DNA of 33,395 nucleotides. Source: Tetmemena sp. SeJ-2015. Lineage: Eukaryota > Ciliophora > Spirotrichea > Sporadotrichida > Oxytrichidae. The notes under the pieces were generated by a model that saw nothing but the letters and a program-made list of their open reading frames with translations, was not told the origin of the DNA and ran no database searches. Made by a program: the position numbers and the translations under genes. Positions 19,449 to 29,900 of this stretch are shown here, in pieces (within the stretch, counting starts at the first letter, position 1; each line of letters opens with the position of its first letter). The stretch is from assembly GCA_027382625.1 (NCBI GenBank), contig JAJKFJ010022864.1, forward strand, positions 1 to 33,395, read 5' to 3'.

Positions 19449-20133
19449 TCAATGAAATTATTGTTTGCTCAAACTCTGAATGTTCTTGAAGTACAAAATG
19501 CCATCGTTGATTGAGGGATCACTACAAATCATTTCCTCATCATCCTCAAAGTCCTGAGAGAAAATGTTTGAACTTTTGTCCGCACCCTCCCCGACCTCAG
19601 AAACACTCAATGAATAGAAGATGATATTGATAATCGTAAATATGTATTTATCCCAGAGACTAATAGTAGTCATAAATTAATTTCAATTTTGGTGCCTAGA
19701 GGAGTATTTAATTATATGTGGAATGGTATTTTAGAAATAATATAAGAATGAACCTTCAGTGCCCTCTCTGATATCTCTTTCACTCTAATAAGGTAATAGG
19801 ATATCTGTATTGTAAATATTCCCTTCCATCTAATCTTGTTCTTGATAGTCTTTTCTAATAAAGTCCCTTCCTTTATTATTTTCTGACTCTTGAATCAATG
19901 TTATGAATTTTCAATGACCAACCATTACAGACTTAATCTCTATCACTATTACTTATATCTTCAGCTTTGTTGTTATTGTGAAACTGACTTGGCTCTCCAT
20001 TTCCTTTTTACTACTCGCCATTGAATTGAAGTTGCTGTCTCTGTGCAGTGGTAGGGTACCTGGGCATATTCATCTACGGCTGGTTTGAAGGATGCTGCTG
20101 GTGGGAATGCTAGTAGCGGATGTGCTGATTCAT
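19449..20133 (-). CDS. Gln/His-rich N-terminus, acidic C-terminal protein
   Basis: ATG at 20131-20133 opens a Gln/His/Asn/Pro-rich region (MNQHIRYQHSHQQHPSNQ) and then polar, acidic sequence (SNIFSQDFEDDEEMICSD). Two IESs join the pieces. The direct frame ends at TGA 19449-19451, but an 8-bp repeat ACAATAAT just before it (19442-19464) suggests another IES that would extend the protein towards the convergent membrane-protein gene. The gene upstream on this strand ends in a TGA overlapping this ATG (ATGA), so this may instead be the C-terminal part of that AT-hook gene. I do not recognise the family. Confidence 0.55.
19609..19752 (-). other. IES of about 135 bp, pointer TTCATT, holding a decoy signal-peptide ORF
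   Basis: AATGAA (+ strand) at 19609-19614 and 19747-19752. Removing 138 nt takes out a TGA and joins RDIREGTEGS to LSVSEVGEGADKSSN. The insert supplies the ATG at 19671-19673 and a hydrophobic run that would otherwise look like a secreted protein. Confidence 0.8.
19895..19916 (-). other. IES, pointer CATTGA
   Basis: TCAATG (+ strand) at 19895-19900 and 19911-19916. Removing 16 nt restores the frame from CNGWSL to IQESENNKGRDFIRKDY. The spacer is only 10 bp. Confidence 0.8.
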
Positions 20134-21935
20134 CTCCAGTTTACTTTTTTATTCTCAAAGTATATTTCAAAAGGATATAATTAAATCACAAAAGAATAAG
20201 AATATTATAAACTATTGCCCAAAGAGTCGTTGTCCATTTTGGCGGCAGTTTATAAAGTATAATGCAAACATCTATATATCACTAATGTTATTTGGTAAGT
20301 TTGATACTTGGGTTTCTGAAATTCTGATGACTGAGAATTCATTCTCTCTTTGGACAACTGGCTTCTGTCGGTCTTTATAGTAGCAAACTGAACTTGATAG
20401 TAACTCTCAAAATTATGATAAGAGGTAATAAATTGTTGGAGCTTGAGAGATGATCTGCTTGAGTTAAAAAAGAGAAAAAAATTTATGATTATGATGCTTG
20501 AGGTCTAAGTCATCTCTTTGAGAAAGCCTACTCTAAGATTTAGAAAGTCTCTCTACTGACACGAATATAAGTCCTTTTAATAAAAATTTGTCTCTTAAAT
20601 TATTTTGAATGATTTGGTATAGTCTGCTGATTTTAAGGATCATTAGCTAGCTTGTTCTTGGTTGAGGGTCTTCCTACCTTCCTTTTGACTTTGACTTGCT
20701 CCATCTTGGCATCTTGCGTTTCCTCTTACTCTTGCACTGGTCTCGTTTCTTCAGTCATAATCATATCATCCTCAAACTACTCGTTCAAGTGTGGAGTTTA
20801 AATGGAGGGTGGTTAATTGGTTATAGAACTGTGGTCTCCCTCTGAGGATGGCGTTGCAAGTTTCTTGCTCTTACTTATGCTTGCACTCACCTCTTCCAGA
20901 AAATCGGAATTTTGAATTGTAGAGATCTGCCTCGGTCTCTATCATACATAAAATAATTAATATTCTACTCTACTTGTTCTCAATCAGATCAGAGAGTTGA
21001 TCCAACAGATTAGAGGATTCTCTTCCCTCAATTTTGGCCGACAAATTCTTGCTTCCAGCTTCTTCAGTCAACTTATTAGATTAAGTTGGCTCTTTCTTGG
21101 CTCCTTTTTGCTTGTTAGTAGTTTGCATGATCTCTTCTACTTTGACTTGGGAAATAGCGTGTGAGTTGGTCGATTAAAACACATCTAAATATTTTGCAGC
21201 TGAACCAGGGGCTGTGTACATCTCTGTGCTACCTTCTTCAATTACACCTCTCCTCTTTGGTGATTTGAATTCAACTAGGCCCTTGAGTTTCTGATTCAGA
21301 GTTTCCTGACTGTGGTTGCTGTTGCTTTGAATTTCATCTTAGCGAGTAGTCTTACTCTTTGCGGCTGGTTAATTTTTAGTAGTCTCAACAGCAGCAGCAG
21401 CAACTGAAGATGATTTCACTTTGTTAGAGAGGGATCTTTCGCTCTTTGGGATCTTAGACTCTTAGAACGTGGCAGATGATCTAGTCTACCTTTACTCAGC
21501 CACAGAGATAATAAAAAAGAGGAATTTAAATATTATGAAATCTTTCCTTTCCTGGAGAGTGAGCTGTCCAGATACTTCAAGTTCTCGTCAAAGCTAGACT
21601 CCCTCTTCACTTTCGATCCTTTCGAGTTGGATCTCTCCTCGGACTTAAAATAATTTCAAGCATTTTTATTCTCTATAATATGACTAGTTAATCTTAGCTG
21701 TTGGAGTTTGCTTAGCTGGTTTGGATTGTGAGATGGTTGGTTTTTCGATGATAGCACATCTCTTGCTCTCCTTTCTTGCTTTCCTCCTTCTGCGCTCTAC
21801 GAGGGAAAGAGAACTACTCTAATCTCTTCTAGTCCTGAGATGACTACCTCAAAAAATAAAAACCATTACATATTTTATTTTCTGGTGAGGGTGAGACTGT
21901 GAAGAGAGTTTAGATTTATTAATACTTTTTTTCAT
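20130..21935 (-). CDS. AT-hook-containing basic nuclear protein, IES-interrupted
   Basis: ATG at 21933-21935 opens MKKSINKSKLSSQSHPHQ. Ser/Lys/Arg-rich segments follow (ERRRRKARKESKR, QSKPAKQTPTAK, KGSKVKRESSFDEN), then a long Ser/Thr/Gln-rich region with poly-Ala (SSVAAAAVETT), an acidic patch and an AT-hook-like KVKRKVGRPST near 20690, followed by KRTYIRVSRETFQILEQAF. AT-hooks bind the minor groove of AT-rich DNA, so a chromatin role is a reasonable inference. Four IESs with 4-5 bp pointers join the parts. One join near 21850, between the first 18 residues and TRRDQSSSLSLVERRRR, is unresolved. The frame ends at TGA 20130-20132, overlapping the next ATG. Confidence 0.62.
20453..20515 (-). 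other. IES, pointer AGAT
   Basis: ATCT (+ strand) at 20453-20456 and 20512-20515. Removing 59 nt takes out the TGA after EQAFSKR and continues into SSLKLQQFITSYHNFESYY. Confidence 0.7.
20937..20972 (-). other. IES, pointer TAGAG
   Basis: CTCTA (+ strand) at 20937-20941 and 20968-20972. Removing 31 nt joins LSDLIENKQ to RPRQISTIQNSDFLEE. Confidence 0.82.
21505..21558 (-). other. IES, pointer TCTC
   Basis: GAGA (+ strand) at 21505-21508 and 21555-21558. Removing 50 nt of AT-rich DNA joins NLKYLDSSLS to VAEQRQTRSSATFQESK. Confidence 0.75.
21644..21696 (-). other. IES, pointer TAAG
   Basis: CTTA (+ strand) at 21644-21647 and 21693-21696. Removing 49 nt of AT-rich DNA joins PAKQTPTAK to SEERSNSKGSKVKRES. 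Confidence 0.75.
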
Positions 21936-22197
21936 TTTTATCACTCAGATATGCAATTAATATAGTGTGAATGGGGGAAATCTCCTCAATATTATTAATT
22001 ATAAATCAAACTAAACGGTCTCACAATAATAATAATTTTTAATATTTTCCCTCAAAAACTAAATAAAATTCTTACTACTACTCATTTATCAATAGTTAGA
22101 TAGTTACTTTGAGTATATACATGAGTTTTTTGGATTGCAAATAATCAAATGAAATTAAAATTGATAGGGTTTATAATGAGTGGGTGGTGGGCAGAAG
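21936..22197. other. AT-rich intergenic spacer
   Basis: About 260 bp of AT-rich DNA between the start of the AT-hook gene and the stop of the 22198 gene. No coding or repeat stands out. Confidence 0.55.
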
Positions 22198-22692
22198 TCA
22201 CTCTTTGTGGTGATCCCAGGCACTTATATCTTGCCTGTCCCTTTCAAATAAGTCTATCTCGTTATCTCTTCTGGTGGTGGTGTCCTTACCTCTCTCAGTG
22301 GCTTTGGCAGATTTCTTAGATTGGTAAGCTTGCGAGTAAGAACCAGGTTGCATGAGTCCGAACTAACTTCGGAGGTTTGAGTTGCTGGTGACTACAGAGG
22401 GTTGGCCTGTGATGCGCTTATCAAGCAAATACTAGTTGCCCGTGATGATCTTATGCTGAGACTTGTTAACCACCCTCACCTTATTCAAGGCCTGCTGTTG
22501 AGAGTGCTTAGAAGTAGGCGACAGAGACTTCAGCTAAGCTGATTAGTGGTTGTTGGTGCCCGCAAGTGTTGACACCCATTTCTAGAGCCTCTTAGACCTT
22601 GCCTCGTCTTTGAAAGTCTCTCTGTTTGACTCAAACAGCACCTAGTTGAAGTTAGAACCATCCAAGAATCGTTTCAACTTTTCCTTTTTAAT
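22198..22692 (-). CDS. Basic/polar protein, C-terminal part without a visible start
   Basis: A continuous high-quality frame of about 160 codons ending in TGA 22198-22200. It opens near LKRFLDGSNFNQVLF and contains SKRLQKWVSTLAGTNN, Ser/Gln/Lys-rich middle sequence and a charged C-terminus (ERDRQDISAWDHHKE). The frame stays open upstream into AT-rich DNA at about 22692 but has no ATG there, and the divergent PRP38B start is at 22758. The only internal Met is late. The N-terminal MDS therefore lies elsewhere (scrambled locus), the first exon or MDS is very short, or the gene is a fragment. Family not recognised. Confidence 0.6.
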
Positions 22693-22757
22693 TTAAATGA
22701 ATTTATATCGAGAAATATTTTCTTAAAAGTATTATAATTATAAATAAAGTAATAGAA
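22693..22757. promoter_or_regulatory. Short AT-rich gap upstream of the PRP38B-like gene
   Basis: About 65 bp of almost pure A/T. It must contain the PRP38B 5' leader and perhaps the MDS edge of the minus-strand gene. No motif is identified. Confidence 0.4.
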
Positions 22758-25058
22758 ATGAGTGGGAAGAACCAATTTGACTATTACTACCAATACCAGT
22801 AGCAACTGCATGGCTACAACCCCAACGACTATTCTCAGAATGCGCAACACGCTGAGTACTACTCCCTCAATCAACAAGTGCAGCAGTCGCAGTCATAGTA
22901 TTCACAGCACCTCTCTGCTGACTACTATCAGCAAAATGCTCATCTCTACTATGATCAGGCCTAGTAAGAGTAGCAGTACTTTTCATAAGGAGGTGGTGTC
23001 TTGAATAAAAATACGGAGAGAGACATGGAGAGGGAGATTAAGGAGAAGAAACAACAGCTGTAAAGTTACTACTCTGAGATAGCAGCCAGTGATCCCTATG
23101 CACCCTCTGGAATGAACTACTACTATGATTAAAGCAGCAGACCGAGCGAGAGGGAAGATCATAGAGGCCATAAGGAAGAGAGTGGCTAGCGTTATAGCGG
23201 AAGAGAAAGAGGAGGAGGCGATCGATAGGAAAGAGGAGACAGAAACGATAGAGGTTACGGGTAGAGGCATGGCTAATATGACTCCAAGCACTCCATTAAA
23301 GAGAATATGTAGAGGTAACAAGAGATGATTAAGGATTCTTAGATGACCGAGCAGCAGAAAAACGCAAAGCTTGTAGAAGAAGTTCTGACCTCTAAAGAGC
23401 ACGAGCAAGAGCAAAGAATCAAGGATATAGAGAAGGAGGTATTGGCCGAGCTGCCCAAATGTTAGATTCATCCGAATAACATTTTCTAGAATAAGAACTG
23501 CAGACACTGCAAAAAGATCAAGGAGGACTTTGACATAAGAAAGCGATAGAAGATGGAAGAGATGTAGAATAATCAAGGTTTGAGATAGGATGGAATTCAA
23601 TCTATGTCGGTATCTGAAATGATCAAGACTAATGCTCCATTCCCAGTGGCTTGTGACTACAAGAATGGAAACTTGCCAGAGATGCTGAGAAACAATATCC
23701 TTTCTTCTTAGTACTTTAAGGATCTCTACAGCCTTAAGACTTTCAACGAGGTGATCGATGAGATAAAAACACATGTAACCTATTGTGAGCCTTGGATAGT
23801 GGGTGCAAATGGAGTACCCTCAACCTTATTCTGTTGCCTGTACAAGTTTATGCTGATGAGACTTTCTGAGAAACAAGTTCAGACGCTTTTGAAGTACAAG
23901 CAAAGTCCTTATGTGAGAGCGAGTGGCGCACTTTTCGTCAGATTCCTAAGTCCAAATGATCAGCTGTGGGAGAGACTAAGTCCTTACATGCTTGATGAGT
24001 AGGATTTCAACTACTCTATAGAAAAGAGTCTTACAACCACATTTGGGGAGTTTGTTGAGAAGCTTGTTTCTGAAAAGAACTACTTTAACATCGTGCTTCC
24101 CAGAGTTCCAGTCCTCCAATAGAGAGAGCTATAGAAAAGAATCCTGACTATCCCAGAGAAGAGGAAGCGGAAACAGGACAATCTTAAATCTTCTGACAGA
24201 TTAAAGAAAGGCGTTACTGTCTTTGCCCTTAGCAAGAGAGATCAATAGTGGTATAGAGCTAAGATTACTGGTATCCACTATGAATCTACTGGTCCGTTAG
24301 TAAGGAAGAATTAGGCAGCTGATAACTATGCTATTGATGAAGACTTCTTTAAGGAGGAGGAAGATGCTGAGGGGTTTGATAACGAATACGATGAGGACGA
24401 GTAGGATGTGAGAGTGATAAGAAAGTTGCAAGTTAGAATGGTAGAAGGGCCATTTGCCAAGATGGAAGATAGCCAGGAGTTTCTAGGCTTAGAGGACATC
24501 TTACTCATTGAAGATAAATCTCACCTGGAAGACAGCGGACGCAAGCACAGGAAGAGATCAGACTCAGTGGATAGCTGGGGTGATTAAGACTAGGGAGATA
24601 GACATGAAGGCAAAGACCAGCAGAGGAGGAGATCTAGATCTAGAGAAGAGCAGTTCTAAGTGCCAAACGATAGAGGCTCTCGTAGGAGCAACGACCTTAT
24701 GGACGAGGTACTAAAGAGGGAAAGGGACAACGCTGCAGCTTCAAGGAAGGAGGACTATGCAAAGAGGCCTGTGAGTTTCAAGAGTGCGATGAGTCTAGCC
24801 CTCCCAGTTGGAACAACAAGGAAGCAAGAGAAGAAGAGAGAGGGCTCTCCAGAGAGAACTCACATCCATGTAGAGAACCCAGCTGTCTACAAGGAGGATA
24901 AGAAGGAGTCTAGTGGCAAGCATCTGAGCAAGGAGGAGTAGCTTGAAAGAATGAACAAGATTGAAGGAGAAGTATGGAGACGCCTCCGCTCTCAGTCAAA
25001 TTAACAAGAAGTGAAGAGAGAAGTAGGTAATTAGAATGACAAGTGTTTGATGTGTTGA
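22758..25058 (+). CDS. PRPF38B: PRP38B-like pre-mRNA splicing factor, 766 aa
   Basis: A single uninterrupted frame of 767 codons from ATG 22758 to TGA 25056-25058, with no IES or intron. The N-terminus is Tyr/Gln-rich (NQFDYYYQYQQQLHG), then an Arg/Gly/Asp-rich stretch and a Cys motif (CRHCKK near residue 248). The PRP38 domain spans about residues 290-465: NNILSSQYFKDLYSLKTFNE, YCEPW, STLFCCLYKFM, SPYVRASGALFVRF and LPRVPVLQQRELQKRI. A Tudor-like segment (VFALSKRDQQWYRAKITGI), an acidic block and an Arg/Ser C-terminus (RRRSRSREEQ) follow. PRP38 proteins act in the spliceosome around tri-snRNP activation. That role agrees with the real introns seen in the window. The long antisense ORF at 22983-23774 is only its shadow. 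Confidence 0.93.
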
Positions 25059-25101
25059 TGTGATGATGATGTTAGTAGTGAATTAATTTAATAAAATTAA
25101 A

Positions 25102-26960
25102 ATGGGTAATTATCTTAGAGTGCCTGAGGGCACCAAGTACGACAAGAAAATACTCAAGTTCTTAAGGAAATGTAATTCAGGGAGATAATAACATAGATCA
25201 AAAGAAAGAGAACGCTTTTTAGTTTTAAAACTGTAAATAAATTTAAGTATTTTTAATAAAATTTATTGAATAATTTTCAGATACTAAGTGCCCTCATTTA
25301 ATTAGGTTGTGGAGTATAATGATAAAGAGTAGAGAACTTGAGTCATGTGTTTGACTGTTATGAGTCCTTCGCGAAGGAGTACAAGGACAAGACCTCAGCT
25401 CAACGAGGAGTAGTTCGACGACATCTTCTCTCCCCTCCTGAACGACACCCTCCTCTATTTCAACAAGCTGCAGGTAACCCGTAACCCAATATTTTAGCAT
25501 TAGTTTAGTCAAATGGAGAAGCAAACTTCTACGAGGCTTTTGTAGCACTAGCTTTATTCGCTAAGGGTGAGTTTGACAGGAAGATAAGAGGTATCTACTT
25601 GGCTTTTGACGCTGACAACAACGGCACCATCGACAGGAAGGAACTGCTTATCTTTCTTTATAACGGAATATTCGGGCTTTGTAAACTGTTGGGCATCCCA
25701 CTCCCCAGGAGAGATGATGTACAGTAATACGCCTACAACATCTTCAAACAGATAGACATCAACAAGAACGATTTGTAACCATAAGACATCAATAAATCAT
25801 CTTTGATATAGGATTGAGTACTCTGAGTTTGAAGCTTGGATAAAGGAGTCTGACGAGATACAGGACTTCCTCCTCAAGTACACTGGCCAGCAGACATTTG
25901 AGAGAGCCAGGAAGCGCTACAGGCAGCTGCTGGATGAGTACCAGAAGATCTTCGACGACATCGCCATTGACTTCATGGGAGAGAAGTACGCCACCATGGT
26001 CGAGCTCAAGCACGCTCTCTCCAAGGCAATGAACGAGATCAAGCCCTCCATCCTGGAAAGGCTGTTCTTGATCCTGGACTATGAAAACAAGGGCGCTGTG
26101 AGTGAGTTTGAGTTCCACACAGTCATGAAGCCTTGGGCGTCTTTCTCGGCCACTGACATCAACAACGACAACGAGCTGGACAGCATGGAGTTGAAGACCC
26201 TCATTTGGTTGATCGACGAAGAGGAGCCCCTGGAGAGTAGGGTGCAGAGGGACTTGAAACTCATGGACAGAGATGGCTCTGGTACTATAGACCCCCTTGG
26301 AGTGGATTTAGTTCCTTGCTTCCCCAGACCCTACAGTAATATTCAAAGCAGCTTAAAGTGGTTGCTTTTAGACTGGAGTGGAAAGGTTTTTGACTTTAAC
26401 TTGAAGAAGGCTTTTGACACTCACGATGCAGACAAGTCAGGATCGTAAGAACTTACTCAAGTTTTTTAAAGTTTGGATATTAGGATTGACCTGGGTGAGT
26501 TGGGAGACCTGCTTATGGAAAGCTTTGAAGACCTGATTAAGGGCAAGAGTGACGAAGAACAGACAGATTATCCTCCTTATCAAAATAAATTAACACTTAT
26601 TTATAATTTATATATTTTTATTTAGTAATATAAAGAAGCTTATTCAGTCTCTTGCGAGGGACTTGATGCTGGCACTCGACACCAGAAAGGAGGGGGTACT
26701 CGATGTAAGACAAAAATTTAATATTATATTTTTGTAGTGGTCTCAGTTCAAGAACTACAGTGTGGTGGCCAAGGAAAAGGAAGAGAAGATCAAAGGACTT
26801 CATCAGGAAACACACTTGACTCACAACTCTACAACACACATACAAACACATTCACTCCTTTTAAAACTAGAATAGTTGAAATACTTATACTCTCCTAATG
26901 AATGTCATATTTCTATCTTCTAAATAAATGCGAAATAAAAGAGGAAGAAATAATTATAAA
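25102..26960 (+). CDS. Multi-EF-hand calcium-binding protein, probably N-myristoylated
   Basis: ATG at 25102, 43 bp after the PRP38B stop. It begins MGNYLRVPEGTKYDKK, with Gly2 suited to myristoylation. Clear EF-hand loops: DADNNGTIDRKE near 25610, DINKND...IEYSE across an intron near 25760, DINNDNELDSME near 26155, DRDGSGTIDP near 26270, DADKSGS near 26430 and DTRKEGVLDWSQ near 26690. This suggests a membrane-attached Ca2+ sensor. Introns at 25474-25508, 25775-25811, 26705-26737 and probably 26336-26371 have GT-AG ends. The first 200 bp, a C-run frameshift at 26292-26296 and a join near 26580-26640 are not fully resolved. No in-frame TGA is seen before the next gene, so the true 3' end is uncertain and the end given is nominal. 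Confidence 0.75.
25172..25280 (+). other. AT-rich interruption (intron or IES) in the EF-hand gene
   Basis: It starts GTAATT and ends TTTTCAG, with many stops in all frames, between KKILKFLRK and the next coding piece. The phase after simple GT-AG splicing does not lead into VEYNDKENLSHVFDCYESF, so a further small shift (for example AGAG at 25325-25333) is needed. Confidence 0.45.
25384..25409 (+). other. IES, pointer AGGA
   Basis: AGGA at 25384-25387 and 25406-25409. Removing 22 nt restores the frame from SFAKEYKE to QFDDIFSPLLNDTLLYFNKL. Confidence 0.55.
25474..25508 (+). other. Spliceosomal intron, 35 bp
   Basis: GTAACC...GTTTAG between LLYFNKLQ and SNGEANFYEAFVALAL. Removal changes the frame correctly into the first EF-hand. 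Confidence 0.8.
25775..25811 (+). other. Spliceosomal intron, 37 bp, inside an EF-hand loop
   Basis: GTAACC...GATATAG. Splicing joins DINKNDL to IEYSEFEAW and completes the second EF-hand loop, which is strong support. Confidence 0.88.
26336..26371 (+). other. Probable intron, 36 bp
   Basis: GTAATA...CTTTTAG. Removing it keeps the frame into WSGKVFDFNLKKAFDTHD. A shorter alternative acceptor cannot be excluded. Confidence 0.5.
26705..26737 (+). other. Spliceosomal intron, 33 bp
   Basis: GTAAGA...TTTGTAG. It splits the last EF-hand loop between EGVLD and WSQFKNYSVVAKEK. It has canonical ends and AT-rich content. Confidence 0.85.
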
Positions 26961-29900
26961 ATGAATTAAGCCCAGCTGCCCCCACATCTCTCCTTCAACC
27001 AGCTAGTTACGCAGACACTTCGCAGTTTCCCACAAGAACAGCTTCAGTCACTCCTCCCAACTAGTTCATGCAGAAGAGACTCTCCAGCAATGCCCAACTC
27101 AAACCCATCCAAGACCTAAGGGGTCAGAGCCATGAACGATTCAAGTCTCAAATCTTACCTGTAAGTTAAAGTGTTATGATATATTTATCCTCTCATTCTA
27201 TTTCTCTTGATATCAATGATACTATATTTTATTCAATGATTATATTATATTGGATTATAATGATTATATTTGTGATATCGAAGTTCAAGAAGGGTATATA
27301 TAATTTCTATATTAGTAGCAGCAACACCAAATTACCATTGAGAAGGATGGATCTTAAGACAGACTAGCCAAACCCAACTTTCAAGGCTCAAGCAAGTCAG
27401 AGAGACCTGACATCAGTGAGATGCTCAAACAGAAAGGTGTTCAAGCCTCAAACCACCTCTATAATTTCGCTCAAGAACAAAAGAGAGGCACTTGCTCATA
27501 TTCTGCCACTACTTATATTATGATCATATAAGTCCCTAGGACGAGGAGTTTTAAAGAAAGCTCAACAAACACCTGGAGTAAAGCACCAAGTTCAATGAAA
27601 TGCACTCCATCGATGTCAACTCGTTCACCAATATGGCCAAAGCTATTCATTATGGCACCAACAACAGCAGCTCCATAGAACTACAAACGCACATTTTCTC
27701 CCCCAAAAATGGCAATTCCACCACTTAGTATGAATATATATTCATTATATTTTACATATGCTAACTTAGTCTTAGTAGACCAGTCAAACTCAGGGCAAGT
27801 CGCCTACTAATCTCAAGAGAAAGGCAAGTATGATCAGACTGCTCAAGGCCTCAACTTAGAATTTCAATTCACCCTCCAACTCAAGAATTTAAGCCTCTAA
27901 TCTCCCCTTCTCTCCTCAAACTGTGGCCACTTCCTTAATGGAGTCTGAGGATGGATTCCCGCCCAATAAGAGTGACAGAAGGGACTTCAAAACCAGTGGA
28001 GGGGGCGACTCTAAGTTCCTGCCTGAAAGCTTGGGAAAGATGCAGTAGAATCTCAAAATAGTCATTAACTAGAATCATCTCAAGAAGCCTTCACATACTC
28101 TTGCTTCAATGAATGCTGCTCAAGGAGGAGGTGGAGGGCAATCTTTGAATCTTAAGTTAAAGAGACTTGCAGAAGGTCAAGGCAGATAGAAGAGGATCTT
28201 AGAGAGCAATAACACAAGCACTCACTAGATAGAACGAGGCATGACACTCAAGAAAGACAACAAAGTTGTAAGTAACTTCTTCAAACCTTCACTCACTTCT
28301 TTATAGACACTATCATTTTTAATGTGTGGAGTGTTAAATAATTAGAGTTAGCTTTTTTAATGAAATAATTTGAGAATAAAATGAAGAGGAATTCTGTAAG
28401 AAGGCGATAACAGCCCTCTCAAGAATTTAAGATCCTGAAGAACTTAGTTGCTTCACAGCCAGATTACTTCAACGTGTCGAAGTTGCCGATCCCACAACGC
28501 CCGTAGAGCTCTATGATAATGAAAGGAGGTGGCAGGATAGTCCAGAACAGCTTCCATTCCCAAAATTTGAGTGGAGAGAAGCCGAAACTAAGAAGAAATG
28601 AGAGGCTAAGTGAAAGTTAGGGAGACATTCAGAACAGGCGATCTACAGCTTCAAATAGTATAGTCTTGATCAATAATCTATCCGTGAACACAAGCTTAAT
28701 ACAATAAAAAAATGCTAATTCCATTATTACTTTAGCTTAAAGGACTTTTAGAAGATGCTTCGTCCATAGTCATCAAACCTGTCTTTCTTGATAAATCTGC
28801 CATTGGAAACTACAAACCTAGACCTGAACCCCTACCTAATTCCCGAGATTAACGAGAGCATAGATCTTCAGAATAACCAAGATTAAAATTCCAAGTAAAG
28901 CTAACCAGTTGTCTAAAGCGGTGAAGTTATTAAGCCAAATCAAGCAATAAAAAAGCAATTGGATATGTCTTATTAACAGAATGTATAGACTAACACAAAA
29001 AATCATTAGGAGAGCTAGGATACAGATGCAGCATTTGTATTGAATGGAGGGGAAGAGAATTCATCTTATCAAAATTTAGCTAGGGCTTCTGTGGACTCTT
29101 CTACTAATAATAGAAGAGTAATTGCGATTAAAAACTTTAGTAAGCTTTCAATGATTGATGATGATTGTTTTAGAGAATCTACAGGGCTAACAAAATAAGT
29201 CGATGGAGGAAGCTAAGCAGGACTTCTCGCATGGCTTGAATGAACCTGAAAACATTAAAACGAGAGCAATAAACCATAGAGCAGTGAGTAGCAGTTCATT
29301 CCCTTACAGATCAGCACATCAAAGCTCTCAGATAATCTATGAATTGAACTAGTCACCAGAAAAACATTTGGACATCTACAAATCTACCCAGCCACACAAT
29401 CCTAAAAATCGAATAATGTTAGTTTAACTTTCAATAGATCGATGGCATCTAATGCTCTGAAATCATCAGCCAGTACTACTAACTAGATGAATCCTTATCA
29501 GAACTTGAATGCAGCAGATTTGAGAATCTCTCAGGAGAAGATAGCATTCATGCTTAATGAAAACTCCCACCGAAGCAGTAATACTTTCAGGCCCAAGACA
29601 GCTAACCCATCCTCAAGAAGAGATAACTACCCTCTTGACTATTCTGTGAAAGGTGGCTCAATTATGGAAAGCCTAAGAGTGAAAAAAGAGGATAGTATTA
29701 AAGTATAGCTCATGATATATCTGTCAATTTTAATTCGTCTTATAGCTTTATTCTTAATACTGTTGCAAAGAGGAGACGTAGCTACAAGTGCATCAAAATC
29801 TTACCTGAAAAGTCTTTTTATTATTTAAAGTAAGCCTTACAACAACACCTCTCAAACCTCACTTGGTGCCAAGTATTCTTAAAATTATACTTATATATTC

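Noticed and set aside
20295..20310. GTAAGT donor on the plus strand
   Set aside because: The surrounding gene is on the minus strand and no plus-strand coding or acceptor is evident.
22983..23774. 263-codon ORF on the minus strand
   Set aside because: It is antisense to the PRP38 domain of the clear plus-strand gene; its Leu/Ser-rich composition is a mirror effect of acidic/Lys codons.
27695..27712. CCCCCAAAAA resembling a spirotrich telomere repeat
   Set aside because: Only one unit, inside good coding sequence (HIFSPKNGNS). No C4A4 arrays exist in the window.
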